DNA of 64,000 nucleotides. Source: Xanthomonas campestris pv. badrii (GTDB lineage Bacteria > Pseudomonadota > Gammaproteobacteria > Xanthomonadales > Xanthomonadaceae). Position 1 is the stretch's first letter. Every line of letters begins with the position of its first letter. The position numbers were made by a program, and so were the translations under genes. Location of the stretch: NCBI RefSeq assembly GCF_012848175.1, contig NZ_CP051651.1, positions 2,666,001 through 2,730,000 of the forward strand, written 5' to 3'. Positions 8,498 to 18,914 of this stretch are shown here, piece by piece. The notes beneath the pieces were generated by a model, which saw nothing but the letters and a program-made list of their open reading frames with translations, had not been told where the DNA came from and searched no databases.

Positions 8498-9865
8498 TCA
8501 GCTATCGCCCGCCACGGTCATGCGGTTGACCAGCACCGAGCCGATCTTGACGTGCGAGCGCGGGTCCACGTCGCTGCCTACCGCTTCGATGCCGGCAAAC
8601 ATCTCGCGCAGATTGCCGGCGATGGTCAGGCCATCGACCGGGTAGGCAATCGCGCCGTTCTCGATCCAGAAGCCGCCGGCGCCGCGCGAGTAATCGCCGG
8701 TCACCGGGTTGACGCCATTGCCCATCAGTTCGGTGACCAGCAGGCCGCTCGACATGCCGGCAATCATCGATGCCAGATCGCCGGCGTTGGCGCTGACCTG
8801 CAGGTTGTGCACGCCGCCGGCATTGGCGGTGGTCTGCAGCCCCAGCTTGCGCGCCGAATAACTGCCCAGCACGTAGCGCTGCAGCACGCCGTCGGTGATC
8901 AGGGCCGAGCGCCGCGTCGCCACGCCTTCGCCATCGAACGCGGCCGAGCGCAGGCCGCGGCGCAGGTGCGGCAGTTCCTCGATATTGAACCAGTCCGGGA
9001 ACAGCTTGGTGCCGACGCTGTCGAGCAGGAAGCTGGCGCGGCGATACAGCGCGCCACCAGACACCGCCCCGAGCAGATGCCCGACCAGCGAGCGCGCCAC
9101 TTCCGGGGCGAACAACACCGGCAACTGGCCGGTGGGCAGCGAACGCGGCGCCAGGCGTGCCACGGCACGCTCGGCGGCATGCCGGCCGATGGCATCCGGC
9201 GCCTCCAGGTCTTCGCGCGCCAACGCGCTGCTGTACCAGCCATCGCGCTGCATGCCATCGCCCTGCCCCGCGATCAGCGCACAGCTGATCGAATGATGGG
9301 TGCCGCGCTCGCGGCCCACGAAGCCATGCGAGTTGGCATACACCGACAGGCTGAGCCCGGTGCTGGCCGAGGCGCCGTCGGAGTTGCTGATGCGCGCATC
9401 GGCATCGCGCCCGGCGGTTTCGCAGGCCAAGGCCAGGTCCACCGCCGTATCGGCATCCAGCGCCCACGGGTGCCAGCTGTCGAGCTCGGGAAACGTGTGC
9501 GCCATCAGCTCCGGGTCGGCCAGGCCAGCTGCCGCGTCGTCTTCGGTATAGCGCGCGATCGCGCAGGCCTGCGCCACCGTGGCTTCCAGGCTCGCCTCCT
9601 GCAGATCGGCGGTGCTGGCGCTGCCCTTGCGCTTGCCGAAATACACCGTCACCGCAATACCGCGGTCGCGGGTGGATTCGACGGTTTCCACCTCGCCCAG
9701 CCGCACGTTCACATCCAGGCCGCGCTCTTCGCTGCAGCTCACTTCGGCCTGGGTGGCACCGGCGGCGCGGGCACGCTCGAGCAGGCGCTGGGAGATGTCG
9801 GTCAGCGCATCCAGGCGCTGCAGGCTGTCGTCGGTGACACGGGTTTCGGAGGAGAGTGCGTTCAA
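8498..9865 (-). CDS. pmbA: Metalloprotease subunit TldE (PmbA)
   Basis: 455 residues. TldE pairs with TldD as a heteromeric metalloprotease that degrades unfolded peptides and matures microcins; it lacks the zinc motif itself. Family segments seen are EVSCSEERGLDVNVRLGEVE, GKRKGSAST, a glycine-rich C-terminal part (TANAGGVHNL, GMSSGLLVTELMGNGVNPVT, SRGAGGFWIENG) and the terminal MTVAGDS. There is no ATG at the family start; a TTG at 9865 preceded by AAAGGA at 7 bases spacing gives the expected length. Upstream ATGs fall inside the 54-bp repeats and would add repeat-encoded residues. The partner tldD is 1 kb away beyond darP. Confidence 0.9.
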   Translation of the reverse strand: MNALSSETRVTDDSLQRLDALTDISQRLLERARAAGATQAEVSCSEERGLDVNVRLGEVETVESTRDRGIAVTVYFGKRKGSASTADLQEASLEATVAQACAIARYTEDDAAAGLADPELMAHTFPELDSWHPWALDADTAVDLALACETAGRDADARISNSDGASASTGLSLSVYANSHGFVGRERGTHHSISCALIAGQGDGMQRDGWYSSALAREDLEAPDAIGRHAAERAVARLAPRSLPTGQLPVLFAPEVARSLVGHLLGAVSGGALYRRASFLLDSVGTKLFPDWFNIEELPHLRRGLRSAAFDGEGVATRRSALITDGVLQRYVLGSYSARKLGLQTTANAGGVHNLQVSANAGDLASMIAGMSSGLLVTELMGNGVNPVTGDYSRGAGGFWIENGAIAYPVDGLTIAGNLREMFAGIEAVGSDVDPRSHVKIGSVLVNRMTVAGDS

Positions 9866-9876
9866 TGCTTTATCCT

Positions 9877-10036
9877 TTGGATGCGGATCCGTCCGCAAGA
9901 ACCCGGCCATCCTTGGCCGGACTGTCTGATTTGGATGCGGATCCGTCCGCAAGAACCCGGCCATCCTTGGCCGGACTGTCTGATTTGGATGCGGATCCGT
10001 CCGCGAGAATCCGGCCGCTCATGGCCGGAGATGTTT
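9877..10036. repeat. Three tandem copies of a 54-bp unit with two hairpins each
   Basis: Copies begin at 9877, 9931 and 9985; the first two are identical and the third diverges at its end. Each has GCGGATCCGTCCGC (GCGGA/TCCGC stem) and CCGGCCATCCTTGGCCGG (7-bp perfect stem, TCCT loop). The unit length is a multiple of three, so both strands stay open through it. It fills the divergent spacer between pmbA and darP. Confidence 0.9.
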
Positions 10037-10064
10037 ATCAACCAAGTTTCGGGATGTAGTGGCA

Positions 10065-10643
10065 ATGCGCGGACGCGATGAAGAGACCGGTGAATTCCGC
10101 GGCGCCAGCCGCAGCCAGCAGCGGCGCGAAGCGCTGGAAATCTTTGCGCTGGGCGAAAAGCTGGTCGCGCTCACGCCGGCCCAGCTGGCCAAGCTGCCGG
10201 TGCCCGAATCGCTGATTCCGCATATCGAAGAAAGCAAGCGCATCACCTCGCACATTGCCCACAAGCGGCAACTGGCGTTTCTGGCCAAGCATATGCGCCG
10301 CGAGGACGACCAAACCCTGGATGCGATCCGCGATGCGCTGGATGCCAACAGCGACACCGCGCGCCGCGAAGTGGCCGCGATCCACCGGGTCGAGCGCTGG
10401 CGCGAACGCCTGCTCGCCGAAGGCGACACCGCGCTGGCCGAGCTGCTGGAAGCCTACCCGGACGCCGACCGCCAGCAACTGCGCCAGCTGGTGCGCAACG
10501 CGATCCACGAACGCGCCAAGAACAAGCCCCCGCGCGCCTACCGCGAACTGTTCCAGGTGCTGCGCGATCTGTCTCAAGCGCAGGGAGTGGAGAGTGGGGA
10601 TTCGGAATTGGAAGACGACCAGGATCTGGAAGACGACGAATAG
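10065..10643 (+). CDS. darP: Ribosome-associated protein DarP (YjgA), 50S assembly factor
   Basis: 192 residues. DarP/YjgA binds late 50S precursors and helps mature the peptidyl transferase centre. The protein is highly charged and helical, with the family segments [39 protein letters not shown] and [18 protein letters not shown]. The tail after about residue 170 is acidic ([13 protein letters not shown]). ATG at 10065 is chosen; an in-frame GTG lies two codons earlier and neither has a strong Shine-Dalgarno. It is divergent from pmbA, the same association seen in enterobacteria. Confidence 0.9.
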   Translation: MRGRDEETGEFRGASRSQQRREALEIFALGEKLVALTPAQLAKLPVPESLIPHIEESKRITSHIAHKRQLAFLAKHMRREDDQTLDAIRDALDANSDTARREVAAIHRVERWRERLLAEGDTALAELLEAYPDADRQQLRQLVRNAIHERAKNKPPRAYRELFQVLRDLSQAQGVESGDSELEDDQDLEDDE

Positions 10644-10865
10644 CACCTGGCGGCCGCAATCGCGGAGCCGCTCAACCAACGCCTCCGCCGCAGCCAACCG
10701 CGGCAGCATGCGTCCAACATCAGCAACCTGGGTAGGCGACACCTGAGCGCCAAGAACGCTACGCGCCCCTACCGCTACGCTTCCCGATGCTCCGATCCCG
10801 ATTCCCGGTATCAGCCCCGACGCAGCACAAGGCTCAGACACGCGATACCCCGCTCCTGCACTTGC

Positions 10866-10900
10866 GATTCCCGATTCCCGATTCCCGATTCCCGATTCCC
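10866..10900. repeat. GATTCCC heptamer tract, five copies
   Basis: Five perfect tandem GATTCCC units in the spacer between darP and tldD, just downstream of the tldD stop. Related tracts occur in other spacers of this window. Nothing suggests a gene here. Confidence 0.9.
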
Positions 10901-10906
10901 CGCATC

Positions 10907-12352
10907 TCAGGCCTGCGTCCCACCAACGGTGATGCCGTCGATCAACAGCGACGGCTGGCCCACGCCCACCGGCACACTCTGGCCGTCCTTGCCGCAGACG
11001 CCCACGCCTTCGTCCAGGGCCAGGTCATTGCCGATCATGCGTACCTTCTGCATGGTTTCCGGGCCGTTGCCGATCAGCGTGGCGCCCTTCACCGGCGCGG
11101 TGACCTTGCCGTCTTCGATCAGGTAGGCCTCGGTGGCCGAGAACACGTACTTGCCGCTGGTGATGTCGACCTGACCGCCGCCGAAGTTCACTGCATAGAT
11201 GCCCTTCTTGACCGAGCGGATCATTTCTTCCGGGTCGTGCTGGCCGGCGCGCATGTAGGTATTGGTCATGCGCGGCATGGTCAGGTGCGCGAACGATTCG
11301 CGGCGGCCGTTGCCGGTCGGCGCCACGCCCATCAGGCGGGCGTTGTGGCTGTCCTGCATATAGCCCACCAGCACGCCGTCCTCGATCAGGGTGGTGCACT
11401 GGCTGGGCGTGCCTTCGTCGTCGATGTTGAGCGAGCCGCGACGCCCGTCCAGGGTGCCGTCGTCAACGATGGTCACGCCCGGCGAGGCCACGCGTTCGCC
11501 GATGCGCCCGGCGTAGACGCTGGTGCCCTTGCGATTGAAATCGCCTTCCAGCCCATGGCCGACCGCCTCGTGCAGCAATACGCCGGGCCAGCCCGGGCCG
11601 AGGACCACCGGCATCACGCCGGCCGGTGCGGGGATGGCATCCAAATTGACCAGCGCCTGGCGCAACGCCTCGCGCGCAAAACCTTCCGGGCGGCCATCGG
11701 CGAACAGTTCGGCATAGCCATAGCGGCCACCACCGCCTGAGTAACCGGACTCGCGGCGGCCGCTGTGCTCGACGATGACCTGCACGTTCAGACGCACCAG
11801 CGGGCGCACGTCGGCCGCCAGCACGCCATCGCTGCGCGCGATCAGCACGGTGTCCACGCCGCCGGACAGGCTCACCATCACCTGCTTGACGCGCGGGTCG
11901 GCGGCGCGCAGGAACTGGTCGATGCGGCGCAGCAGGTCCACCTTGGTGGCGCTGTCCATGTCGTCGATCGGGTCGGTGGCCGGGTACAGCGCACGGCCAT
12001 TGCCACGCACCAGTGCGCGGCTGGGGTGCGCGCCGCCATCGCGCGAAATGGCGCGTGCCGATTGCGCCGCTTCCAGCAGGGTGTCGCGCTGGATATCGTC
12101 GGAGTACGCAAAGCCGGTTTTTTCGCCGGAGATCGCGCGCACGCCCACGCCTTGTTCGATGGAATGCGCGCCGTCCTTGACGATGCCGTCTTCCACGCTC
12201 CAGCTCTCGCGCCGCGAATGCTGGAAATACAGATCGCCGAAGTCGATACCGGGGCCCAGCAAGGCGCCGAAGGTGCGGTCCAGATGGCCGGCGTCCAGGC
12301 CGGAAGGAAGCAGCAGCCGGGTTTCGGCCAGAGTGAGAGCGTTGTCGGTCAT
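10907..12352 (-). CDS. tldD: Metalloprotease TldD
   Basis: 481 residues, exactly the usual TldD length. It is the catalytic partner of TldE/PmbA; the zinc-binding helix is in [11 protein letters not shown], an HExxxH motif typical of the family. Other family segments are [20 protein letters not shown] at the N-terminus, [16 protein letters not shown], and [20 protein letters not shown]. The complex degrades unstructured peptides and processes peptide natural products in the cytoplasm. The ATG at 12352 is the family start. The gene is separated from pmbA by darP on the opposite strand, so the two subunits must be expressed from different promoters. Confidence 0.95.
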   Translation of the reverse strand: MTDNALTLAETRLLLPSGLDAGHLDRTFGALLGPGIDFGDLYFQHSRRESWSVEDGIVKDGAHSIEQGVGVRAISGEKTGFAYSDDIQRDTLLEAAQSARAISRDGGAHPSRALVRGNGRALYPATDPIDDMDSATKVDLLRRIDQFLRAADPRVKQVMVSLSGGVDTVLIARSDGVLAADVRPLVRLNVQVIVEHSGRRESGYSGGGGRYGYAELFADGRPEGFAREALRQALVNLDAIPAPAGVMPVVLGPGWPGVLLHEAVGHGLEGDFNRKGTSVYAGRIGERVASPGVTIVDDGTLDGRRGSLNIDDEGTPSQCTTLIEDGVLVGYMQDSHNARLMGVAPTGNGRRESFAHLTMPRMTNTYMRAGQHDPEEMIRSVKKGIYAVNFGGGQVDITSGKYVFSATEAYLIEDGKVTAPVKGATLIGNGPETMQKVRMIGNDLALDEGVGVCGKDGQSVPVGVGQPSLLIDGITVGGTQA

Positions 12353-12451
12353 GCGATCAGGATGGGGCCCGCGCGCCGGGGAGACAAGTCGTCCGGCTGA
12401 ATCGGGCGCGCCGTTATCATGGCTGCATCGTTTTCTTTGCCGCGCCTGCGC

Positions 12452-13207
12452 ATGAAGCTCATCGCCCACGTCCTGGACGGCCACACACTGGACATCCGCC
12501 CTGCCCCGCACGCGCGCGACTGGATGGATGCCACCGACCAGCGCTACGCCTACCGCTGCCTGCCGCTGGCCATTGCCAATGCGCATGGCTGGGAGCTGCT
12601 GTGCCAGTCCGGTTTCGAGGCGCAGTGGGATGGCAGCGATGGTCTGGACGCCATTGCCATCAGCGCCGATGCCGGCACTGTGGCGCCGGCGATCAGCCAC
12701 TTCGGTTATGGCGTGCTGACCTTCCATGTGCCCTGCCTGTTCCGCACCGACAGCGGGGTCGATCTGTTCGTCACCGGCCCGTTGAACCGCCCCAAGGACG
12801 GCATCGGCGCGCTGAGCGGCATGGTGGAAACCGACTGGAGCCCGTCCACCTTCACCATGAACTGGCGGTTTACCCGACCCGGGCGGGTGCGCTTTGCCGC
12901 CGGCGAGCCGTTCTGTCACCTGTTCCCGCTACAGCGCCAATTGATCGAGCAGGTGCAGCCGCAGTGGAAGCCGCTCTCCGAGGCGCCGCAACTGGCGCAG
13001 CAACATGCCGACTGGACCCAAAGCCGCACGCGCTTTCTGGATGAACTGCCCGATGCGAAATCGGCGGCGGCACGCGAAAAGTGGCAGCGCGGCTATTTCC
13101 GCGGTGTCACCGGAGCAGACCAGACGCCGCAACCGGGCCACCGTGCCCGCCTGCGCCTGCCGATGTTCACGCGCGCCGGCAGCGACGAGGACGCGACAGG
13201 CGGCTGA
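12452..13207 (+). CDS. DUF6065 family protein, function unknown
   Basis: 251 residues from the ATG at 12452, where the conserved-looking part [11 protein letters not shown] begins. An in-frame ATG at 12419 would add 11 residues; a TATCAT at 12415-12420 looks more like a -10 box, which argues for the later start. Soluble protein with no signal peptide. Characteristic stretches are [47 protein letters not shown] and METDW-like [20 protein letters not shown]. These match what I recall of DUF6065, a family with no known activity. It is divergent from tldD with about 100 bp between starts. Confidence 0.7.
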   Translation: MKLIAHVLDGHTLDIRPAPHARDWMDATDQRYAYRCLPLAIANAHGWELLCQSGFEAQWDGSDGLDAIAISADAGTVAPAISHFGYGVLTFHVPCLFRTDSGVDLFVTGPLNRPKDGIGALSGMVETDWSPSTFTMNWRFTRPGRVRFAAGEPFCHLFPLQRQLIEQVQPQWKPLSEAPQLAQQHADWTQSRTRFLDELPDAKSAAAREKWQRGYFRGVTGADQTPQPGHRARLRLPMFTRAGSDEDATGG

Positions 13208-13345
13208 GCACAAGCGGCGCCTTGAGCTGCGTGCGAAGCGGCCTGTGGCGGACTGGTCGGCCGTTGGTGGCAACCGGGCGCCGCATCGCTGAGCAACACT
13301 CCTGTCAGACCATCAGCGCGCGGTGCACCACAGCGCAAAGTGGCG

Positions 13346-16300
13346 TCAGCGCGCCGGTGTAGCAGGCGTCTTGGCAGCGGGGGCCGGCTTGCTCGGCGCG
13401 CGCTCGCGTTCGACCACATCCACCTGCGGGTCTTTCCACGGCCCGGTGACGTGATAGGTCTTGGCGCCGATCGCACCCAGCGGCTTGCCGAGCACCGCAT
13501 TGGCGGCCGCGCCCACCGCCGCGCCCACCGGGCCGCCGGCCACCGCGCCAACCACGGTCAGCAGGTTGCCGGCCTTGGGGTTGACGTCCACGGTCTGGTC
13601 GAAGGTCTGCGCGCGCAGGTCGGTCTGCCCGCGGATGGCGATATCGGCGGCCGGGCCGGCGATGCGGATGGCATCGGTCCGCGCGAAGCCCTCGCCAAAG
13701 CGCACCTCGCCATCCAGCGTGTTGAAGGCCAGCCCCTTGGAGAAGAAATCGCGGAAGTCGAACATCAGCCGGCGCGGCAGCTGCGCCACGCTGAGCAGGC
13801 CGAGCACACGCCCGGCACCGGGCTCCACTTCCAGCAACTGGCCATTGCGGATGTCCACCTTGAGGTTGCCGTCCAGCGAGCCGAGCGCGAAGCCGGTCGG
13901 CGAACCCTGCCAGCCGGCGTTGAGTTCGAGCTGGCCTTCGCCGCCGCGCAGCTGCCCGCCCAGGGTGAGGTTCTGCAGCAGGTTGCCCAGGTTGCGGCTG
14001 TCCACGCGCGCCGACAGCCGCGTGCTGGCGGCCTCGCCCTTGCCGCGCCACGCGCCGGTCAGGCCGATGCTCTGGTCGTCCGAGCGCAGCTGCAACTGAT
14101 CCACCTGCATGCCGTCGGTCAGCCGGCTGCTGCGCAGGATCGCCGCGCCCAGGGTCATCTTGCCGACCCGCAGATCATCGATATCCAGCGCCAGCGGCGG
14201 GATCGAGACCGGGTCGAACTCGGCCACCGCGCGGCGCGCCGGTTCCGGCAAGGCACCGGCCAGCGGGTCGCCCGGCTCGGGCGCGGCGGGTGTCGGCGCA
14301 TCGGCCACCGGCTGCCAGCGCACGGTGCTGAGCTTGCCCTGCACCGTGCCGCCCTCGGCATTGGGCACGGTGAGTTGGCCGGCCAGCGAGGGCCCGTCCA
14401 GGGTCACCGCCACCGCATCGCGGGTCGGGCGCAGCCGTAGCCGCGTCTGCGGGAACACGCCACCGATCATCAGCAGCTTGTCGGCCTGCACGTCCACCTG
14501 TTGCAACGGTACCGCGTCTTTCTTCGGCGGTGCCGGCTGGCCCGGCAGCGGTGGCATGTCGGGATCGCTGCTGCCACGCGCCAGGCTGATCCAGTCGATC
14601 GCATCCAGCGAGGCGGTGCGGCCGGTGACCACCAGTCCATTGGCGGGCGGGCGCTCGGTCACGGTGTCGGTGCCCATGACCACGCGTACGCCGGTCTGGT
14701 TGCCCTGGCTGCTGGCCTTCAACGCCACCAGCTTGCCGAAGGCCACATCGATGTCGCCATCGCCCACCGGCAAGGCCACCTTGACCTGGGTGTCCAGCGC
14801 ACGGGTCGCCGGCTTGTCCAGGGGCGCCGGCAGATCCAGCGTGGTGCCGAACAGGTCCGAGCGCAGCGTCAGCAGCGCCTGCGCATCCGGCTGGCCCGGC
14901 GTGGGCAGCGGCACGTCCACCCCCACCTGCCATGGCGCACTGCCATGCACGTAAGGGCGCAACCATTCCATCTGCGGCGCCCGGTCGAACAACTCCTTGG
15001 CGTCCAGGGTGGCGTTGAAGCGTGCTTCGAAGGCTTGCGCCGGGTCCTGCACGAAGCCACCGGCACGCAGCGCCAGCTCGCCGGTGCGGCCCTGGTGCTG
15101 CACGCTCAACCGCTCGGCCGCAAAGCCGCTGTCGCGGTACTCGGCCTGCCCGCTGACCTGGTCGAAGGCCAGGTTCCAGCGCGCATCGGCCAGCTTTGCG
15201 CCCTGCAGCGCAACCGTGCCCTGCAGATGGCCGCCCACGCCCTTGGTCCGCAACGGGCGCAGCAGGTCGAAGCTCACCGCCGCCGGGCCGGACACGGTGA
15301 GGTTGCGCAAGGTGTCGCCATAACGGCGCTCCAGCGGACTCTGGCGCAGCATGCCCAGCAGCTGTGCCGCGTCGGCCTGGGTGGAGGCGCGCACGTAGAG
15401 CTCGGAGGTGGTGAAGCTGGGAATCCCGGCCTCCAGCTGCGCGATCGGGGTGTCGGCGAGATCGCCCTGGCCCTGCAGCGAGAAGCCGTTGCCGATGAAG
15501 CTCAGATCGGCCTGCACCTGCTCCATCGCCGGCCAATCCGGCTGGAAGCGGATCACGCCATCGCGGATGTGCCCGAACGCCTCGAAGCGCCCATCGTTGT
15601 TGTCGAACGGCCAGTCGTCCAGATCGCCACTGACCAGGCCGGTGCCACCGGTGACCACGCCGCCGGCCACGGCCATGTCCAGCCAGTCGATGGCGGCCTT
15701 GCTCATCTTGGAGCGGATCCAGAACTTGCGCGCCACCGGCAGCGCTACATCGTCCAGCTGCGCGGCCAGTTGCATGCGCGGGCGGCTGCCGTCGTTCTGG
15801 AACCACAGCCCGCCGCGCACGTTGGCGCCGTAGTCGCTGGCCTGCACGCGCAGGGCCGGGGTGGCGACCTGCCAGCCGGCACCTTCGCGCCAGCCGACGA
15901 TCTTGCCGGCCAGCTGGATCTGATGCACCACGCCAAAGCCGGTGGGCCAGTCGAAACGCACCGTGGCGTCCGCTGCGGTGTCCAGTTCGCCGCCCTGCGC
16001 GTCGCCGTCGATGCGTCCGCGCAAACCGCTGATCCCCGGCGCATTGCCCACCGGCAGGAAACCGAGTTCTTCGATCTGCCCCTGCGCACGCACGGCGCCG
16101 CCCTGCTCGCCAGCAATCTGCAGATCGGCCACGCGCAGCTGCGGTCTGGACAGGGTCAGCCAGCGGCGCAGCCCAGGCGAGAGTTGATCGCTCAATGCGG
16201 CAGCGGCAATCAGGCCGGAGACATCGCCCTGTTTGGCGGCCACCGCATAGCGACGCCCGCCGGCGATGCTGAGCCCATCCAGCCGCTGCAGATTTGCCGC

Positions 16301-17245
16301 ATCGCCCAACCGCAGCAGCGGCGCATCCAGCCGCCAGCCGCCGTCGATGGTCTGCCAGCGCGCGCGCGCCTGCAGCCGCTCCCAGCGCAGCGTGCGGCGT
16401 GCGGTTTCATCCGGCAGTGCGGTGCCCGACAATTGCAGTTGGGTGAGATCGGCATCCACGGTGACAGCGCTCACCCGGCGCGCGCGCAGCTGCGCCCAGG
16501 CCTGCAGCCGCCCGCCGCCGCCGTCCAGGCGCATGCCGCCGACCTGCAGCAGCGACGCCCAGGCCGCCAGATCGGCCGGGTCGGCCTGTGCATAGGCGCT
16601 GCCGTCGCCGCTGTTGCGGTCGAACTCCAGCACCGCGGTCAGCGGCGCGCGCTTGAGATCGATCCAGCTACGGCTGCCGACCTTGAGCGTCGAACCGCTC
16701 ACGCGCAGGCGCAGATCGATCCGCGGCAGCGTGGTGTCCAGGCCGATCGAGGGCGCGTTTACCTTCAGCCGCGCCTCGGCCAGCTGGATCTCGCCCAGCC
16801 GACGCAGCGCGTCCAGCGGATCGGAACGCTTGCCGCTCGGCAACCCCTGCACCGACCACACGCCGTCGTCGCCGCGTTGCAGGGTCAGCGCCAGCCCGCG
16901 CAGACGCACTTCGGTCAGCGAATGACCGGGCAACAGCCCGGCATACATCGCCAGCAGGATTTCCGCCTGCCCCACCTGCACCTCGCCATGCGGGCCGATC
17001 CGCAGGCCATCCAGCCGCAGCAGCGGCCCGCGCCGTGTCCACTCGGTGTCCAGCCGATCGAAGGCGATCGCCTGCCCGGCGCGCTGGCTCAACCAATCGG
17101 CAACCTGCTGCGGATGCTCCTCCGCCAACGGCAACGCCTGGCTGGCCGCCCCGACCAGCAACGCGATCGCCACCACCGCCAGCGCGGCGGCAGTGATCGC
17201 ATAGCGGCGGAACAGCCGCAGACGGCGGCGCAGCGGGGTGGGCAT
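13346..17245 (-). CDS. YhdP family protein (AsmA-like envelope lipid transporter)
   Basis: 1299 residues. One N-terminal membrane segment (about 16-36, ITAAALAVVAIALLVGAASQ) anchors a very long periplasmic beta-rich body. Family landmarks include FDRLDTEWTRRGPLLRLDGL, NNDGRFEAFGHIRDGVIRF, a DUF3971-type middle and the C-terminal AsmA_2-type region with VGAVAGGPVGAAVGAAANAV and HVTGPWKDPQVDVV. YhdP, TamB and YdbH are thought to bridge the periplasm and move phospholipids to the outer membrane. The short tail after residue 1280 is Ala/Pro/Lys rich. It follows rng on the same strand after 169 bp; maf-rng-yhdP is a common order. Confidence 0.88.
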   Translation of the reverse strand: MPTPLRRRLRLFRRYAITAAALAVVAIALLVGAASQALPLAEEHPQQVADWLSQRAGQAIAFDRLDTEWTRRGPLLRLDGLRIGPHGEVQVGQAEILLAMYAGLLPGHSLTEVRLRGLALTLQRGDDGVWSVQGLPSGKRSDPLDALRRLGEIQLAEARLKVNAPSIGLDTTLPRIDLRLRVSGSTLKVGSRSWIDLKRAPLTAVLEFDRNSGDGSAYAQADPADLAAWASLLQVGGMRLDGGGGRLQAWAQLRARRVSAVTVDADLTQLQLSGTALPDETARRTLRWERLQARARWQTIDGGWRLDAPLLRLGDAANLQRLDGLSIAGGRRYAVAAKQGDVSGLIAAAALSDQLSPGLRRWLTLSRPQLRVADLQIAGEQGGAVRAQGQIEELGFLPVGNAPGISGLRGRIDGDAQGGELDTAADATVRFDWPTGFGVVHQIQLAGKIVGWREGAGWQVATPALRVQASDYGANVRGGLWFQNDGSRPRMQLAAQLDDVALPVARKFWIRSKMSKAAIDWLDMAVAGGVVTGGTGLVSGDLDDWPFDNNDGRFEAFGHIRDGVIRFQPDWPAMEQVQADLSFIGNGFSLQGQGDLADTPIAQLEAGIPSFTTSELYVRASTQADAAQLLGMLRQSPLERRYGDTLRNLTVSGPAAVSFDLLRPLRTKGVGGHLQGTVALQGAKLADARWNLAFDQVSGQAEYRDSGFAAERLSVQHQGRTGELALRAGGFVQDPAQAFEARFNATLDAKELFDRAPQMEWLRPYVHGSAPWQVGVDVPLPTPGQPDAQALLTLRSDLFGTTLDLPAPLDKPATRALDTQVKVALPVGDGDIDVAFGKLVALKASSQGNQTGVRVVMGTDTVTERPPANGLVVTGRTASLDAIDWISLARGSSDPDMPPLPGQPAPPKKDAVPLQQVDVQADKLLMIGGVFPQTRLRLRPTRDAVAVTLDGPSLAGQLTVPNAEGGTVQGKLSTVRWQPVADAPTPAAPEPGDPLAGALPEPARRAVAEFDPVSIPPLALDIDDLRVGKMTLGAAILRSSRLTDGMQVDQLQLRSDDQSIGLTGAWRGKGEAASTRLSARVDSRNLGNLLQNLTLGGQLRGGEGQLELNAGWQGSPTGFALGSLDGNLKVDIRNGQLLEVEPGAGRVLGLLSVAQLPRRLMFDFRDFFSKGLAFNTLDGEVRFGEGFARTDAIRIAGPAADIAIRGQTDLRAQTFDQTVDVNPKAGNLLTVVGAVAGGPVGAAVGAAANAVLGKPLGAIGAKTYHVTGPWKDPQVDVVERERAPSKPAPAAKTPATPAR

Positions 17246-17252
17246 TAACGGC

Positions 17253-17280
17253 GGGGAATGGGGAATGGGGAATGGGGAAT
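17253..17280. repeat. GGGGAAT heptamer tract, four copies
   Basis: Four perfect tandem units immediately upstream of the yhdP start. A related CCCGATT stretch lies at about 17382-17411, so the rng-yhdP spacer (169 bp) is flanked by heptamer tracts of opposite orientation and could fold. Confidence 0.85.
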
Positions 17281-17414
17281 CGTAAGAGCACCAGCGCTGG
17301 CGTGTGGACGCTTAGCCGTCTGATGGCGCAACGACGTTGAAGGGATGACAGAAGCGACGTGGAGCGGCTGTTGCTCCACCCCGATTCCCCACTCCCGATT
17401 CCCGATTCCCGGCC

Positions 17415-18914
17415 TCACAGCAGCACCACATCGAACTGCTCCTGCAGATACTGGTCGTCGGACTGGAAGCGGATGCTCTTGCCGAGGAACTCTTCGAGCT
17501 CGGCCACCGCCGCCGACTCCTCGTCGGTGATGCGCGCCACCACCTTGGACGAGGCGATCACCAGCAGCCGGGCGGCATCGAACTGGCGTACCGCGCGGGT
17601 GATCTCGCGGAAGATCTCGTAGGTCACCGTTTCGGCAGTCTTGATGGTGCCGCGCCCGCCGCAGTGCCCGCAGGTTTCCGACAGCTGCCGCTCCAGGCTT
17701 TCGACGGTGCGCTTGCGGGTCATCTCCACCAGGCCCAGTGGCGAGAACTCGTACACGGTAGTCTTGGCGTGGTCGCGTGCCAGCGCCTTTTCCAGCGTGC
17801 GCAGCACCTGCCGGCGGTGCTCCGCATCGTCCATGTCGATGAAGTCGATGATGATGATGCCGCCCAGGTTGCGCAGCCGCAGTTGCCGCGCCACCGCCTG
17901 CGCCGCTTCCAGGTTGGTGCGGAACACGGTTTCTTCCAGATTGCGCTGCCCCACGAACGAGCCGGTGTTGACGTCGATGGTGGTCATCGCTTCAGTCTGG
18001 TCGATCACCAGGTAGCCACCGGACTTGAGCGGCACCTGCTTGTTCAATGCGCGGCCGATCTCGTCTTCCACGCCGTACAGGTCGAAGATCGGCCGGTCGC
18101 CGGTATACAGCTCCAGCCGCTCGGCCAGCACCGGCATGTACTTGGCCACGAAGGCCTGCAGCTGCACGAAGGTCTCGTTGGAATCGACCTTGACCTTTTC
18201 CACGTCCTTGCGGATCAGGTCGCGCACCGCCCGCAGCGGCAGGCTCAGGTCTTCATAGATGATGCTGCACGGCGGCGCTTCGCGGCCGCGCCGCTCGACC
18301 ACGTTCCAGACCCGCGACAGGTAGGCGATGTCTTCGGCCAGCGCCTCGGCCGGCTGGCCCTCGGCGTTGGTGCGGATGATGTAGCCGAAGCCGCCGTGCT
18401 GGGCAGAGACCTCGCTGACGATGGTCTTCAGGCGCAGCCGCTCGGCCTCGTCCTCGATCCGCGCCGACACCCCGACGATCTTGGACTGCGGCAGCAGCAC
18501 CAGATAGCGCGAGGGAATGCTGATCTGGGTGGTCAGGCGCGCGCCCTTGGTGCCGATCGGGTCCTTGACCACCTGCACCACGATGTCCTGGCCGTCGCGC
18601 AACAGCTCGACGATGGGAACCGAGGCGGCTGGCGGCGGCGGGAGCGGGGTTTCTTCGGTGTCGACCACACTGGCCGGTGCCGGCACCGGGCGCACCACGT
18701 CGTTGGCGTGCAGGAACGCGGCGCGCTCCAGCCCGACCTCAACGAAGGCCGCCTGCATGCCCGGCATCACCCGCTGCACCTTGCCCTTGTAGATATTGCC
18801 CACCACGCCCCGGCGCCAGCCGCGCTCGATATGCAGTTCCTGCAGCATGCCGTTCTCGATCACCGCCACACGGGTCTCGCGCGGGGTGACGTTGACCAAA
18901 ATCTCTTCCGACAT
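17415..18914 (-). CDS. rng: Ribonuclease G
   Basis: 499 residues. RNase G is the short RNase E relative that matures the 16S rRNA 5' end and turns over some mRNAs. The N-terminal S1 domain (NIYKGKVQRVMPGMQAAFVE, about 40-130) carries a Pro-rich insertion near residues 80-100. The catalytic region has VIDQTEAMTTIDVNTGSFVG and IIIIDFIDMDD, whose Asp residues bind Mg, and CGHCGGRG is the zinc-link equivalent. Its ATG overlaps the maf stop by one base, so translation is coupled to maf. The gene ends shortly before heptamer repeats and yhdP. Confidence 0.95.
   Translation of the reverse strand: MSEEILVNVTPRETRVAVIENGMLQELHIERGWRRGVVGNIYKGKVQRVMPGMQAAFVEVGLERAAFLHANDVVRPVPAPASVVDTEETPLPPPPAASVPIVELLRDGQDIVVQVVKDPIGTKGARLTTQISIPSRYLVLLPQSKIVGVSARIEDEAERLRLKTIVSEVSAQHGGFGYIIRTNAEGQPAEALAEDIAYLSRVWNVVERRGREAPPCSIIYEDLSLPLRAVRDLIRKDVEKVKVDSNETFVQLQAFVAKYMPVLAERLELYTGDRPIFDLYGVEDEIGRALNKQVPLKSGGYLVIDQTEAMTTIDVNTGSFVGQRNLEETVFRTNLEAAQAVARQLRLRNLGGIIIIDFIDMDDAEHRRQVLRTLEKALARDHAKTTVYEFSPLGLVEMTRKRTVESLERQLSETCGHCGGRGTIKTAETVTYEIFREITRAVRQFDAARLLVIASSKVVARITDEESAAVAELEEFLGKSIRFQSDDQYLQEQFDVVLL

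Noticed and set aside
14501..17248. 915-codon plus-strand open frame opposite yhdP
   Set aside because: Antisense shadow with low-complexity His/Gln/Arg/Ala content; the minus strand encodes a coherent AsmA-like protein.
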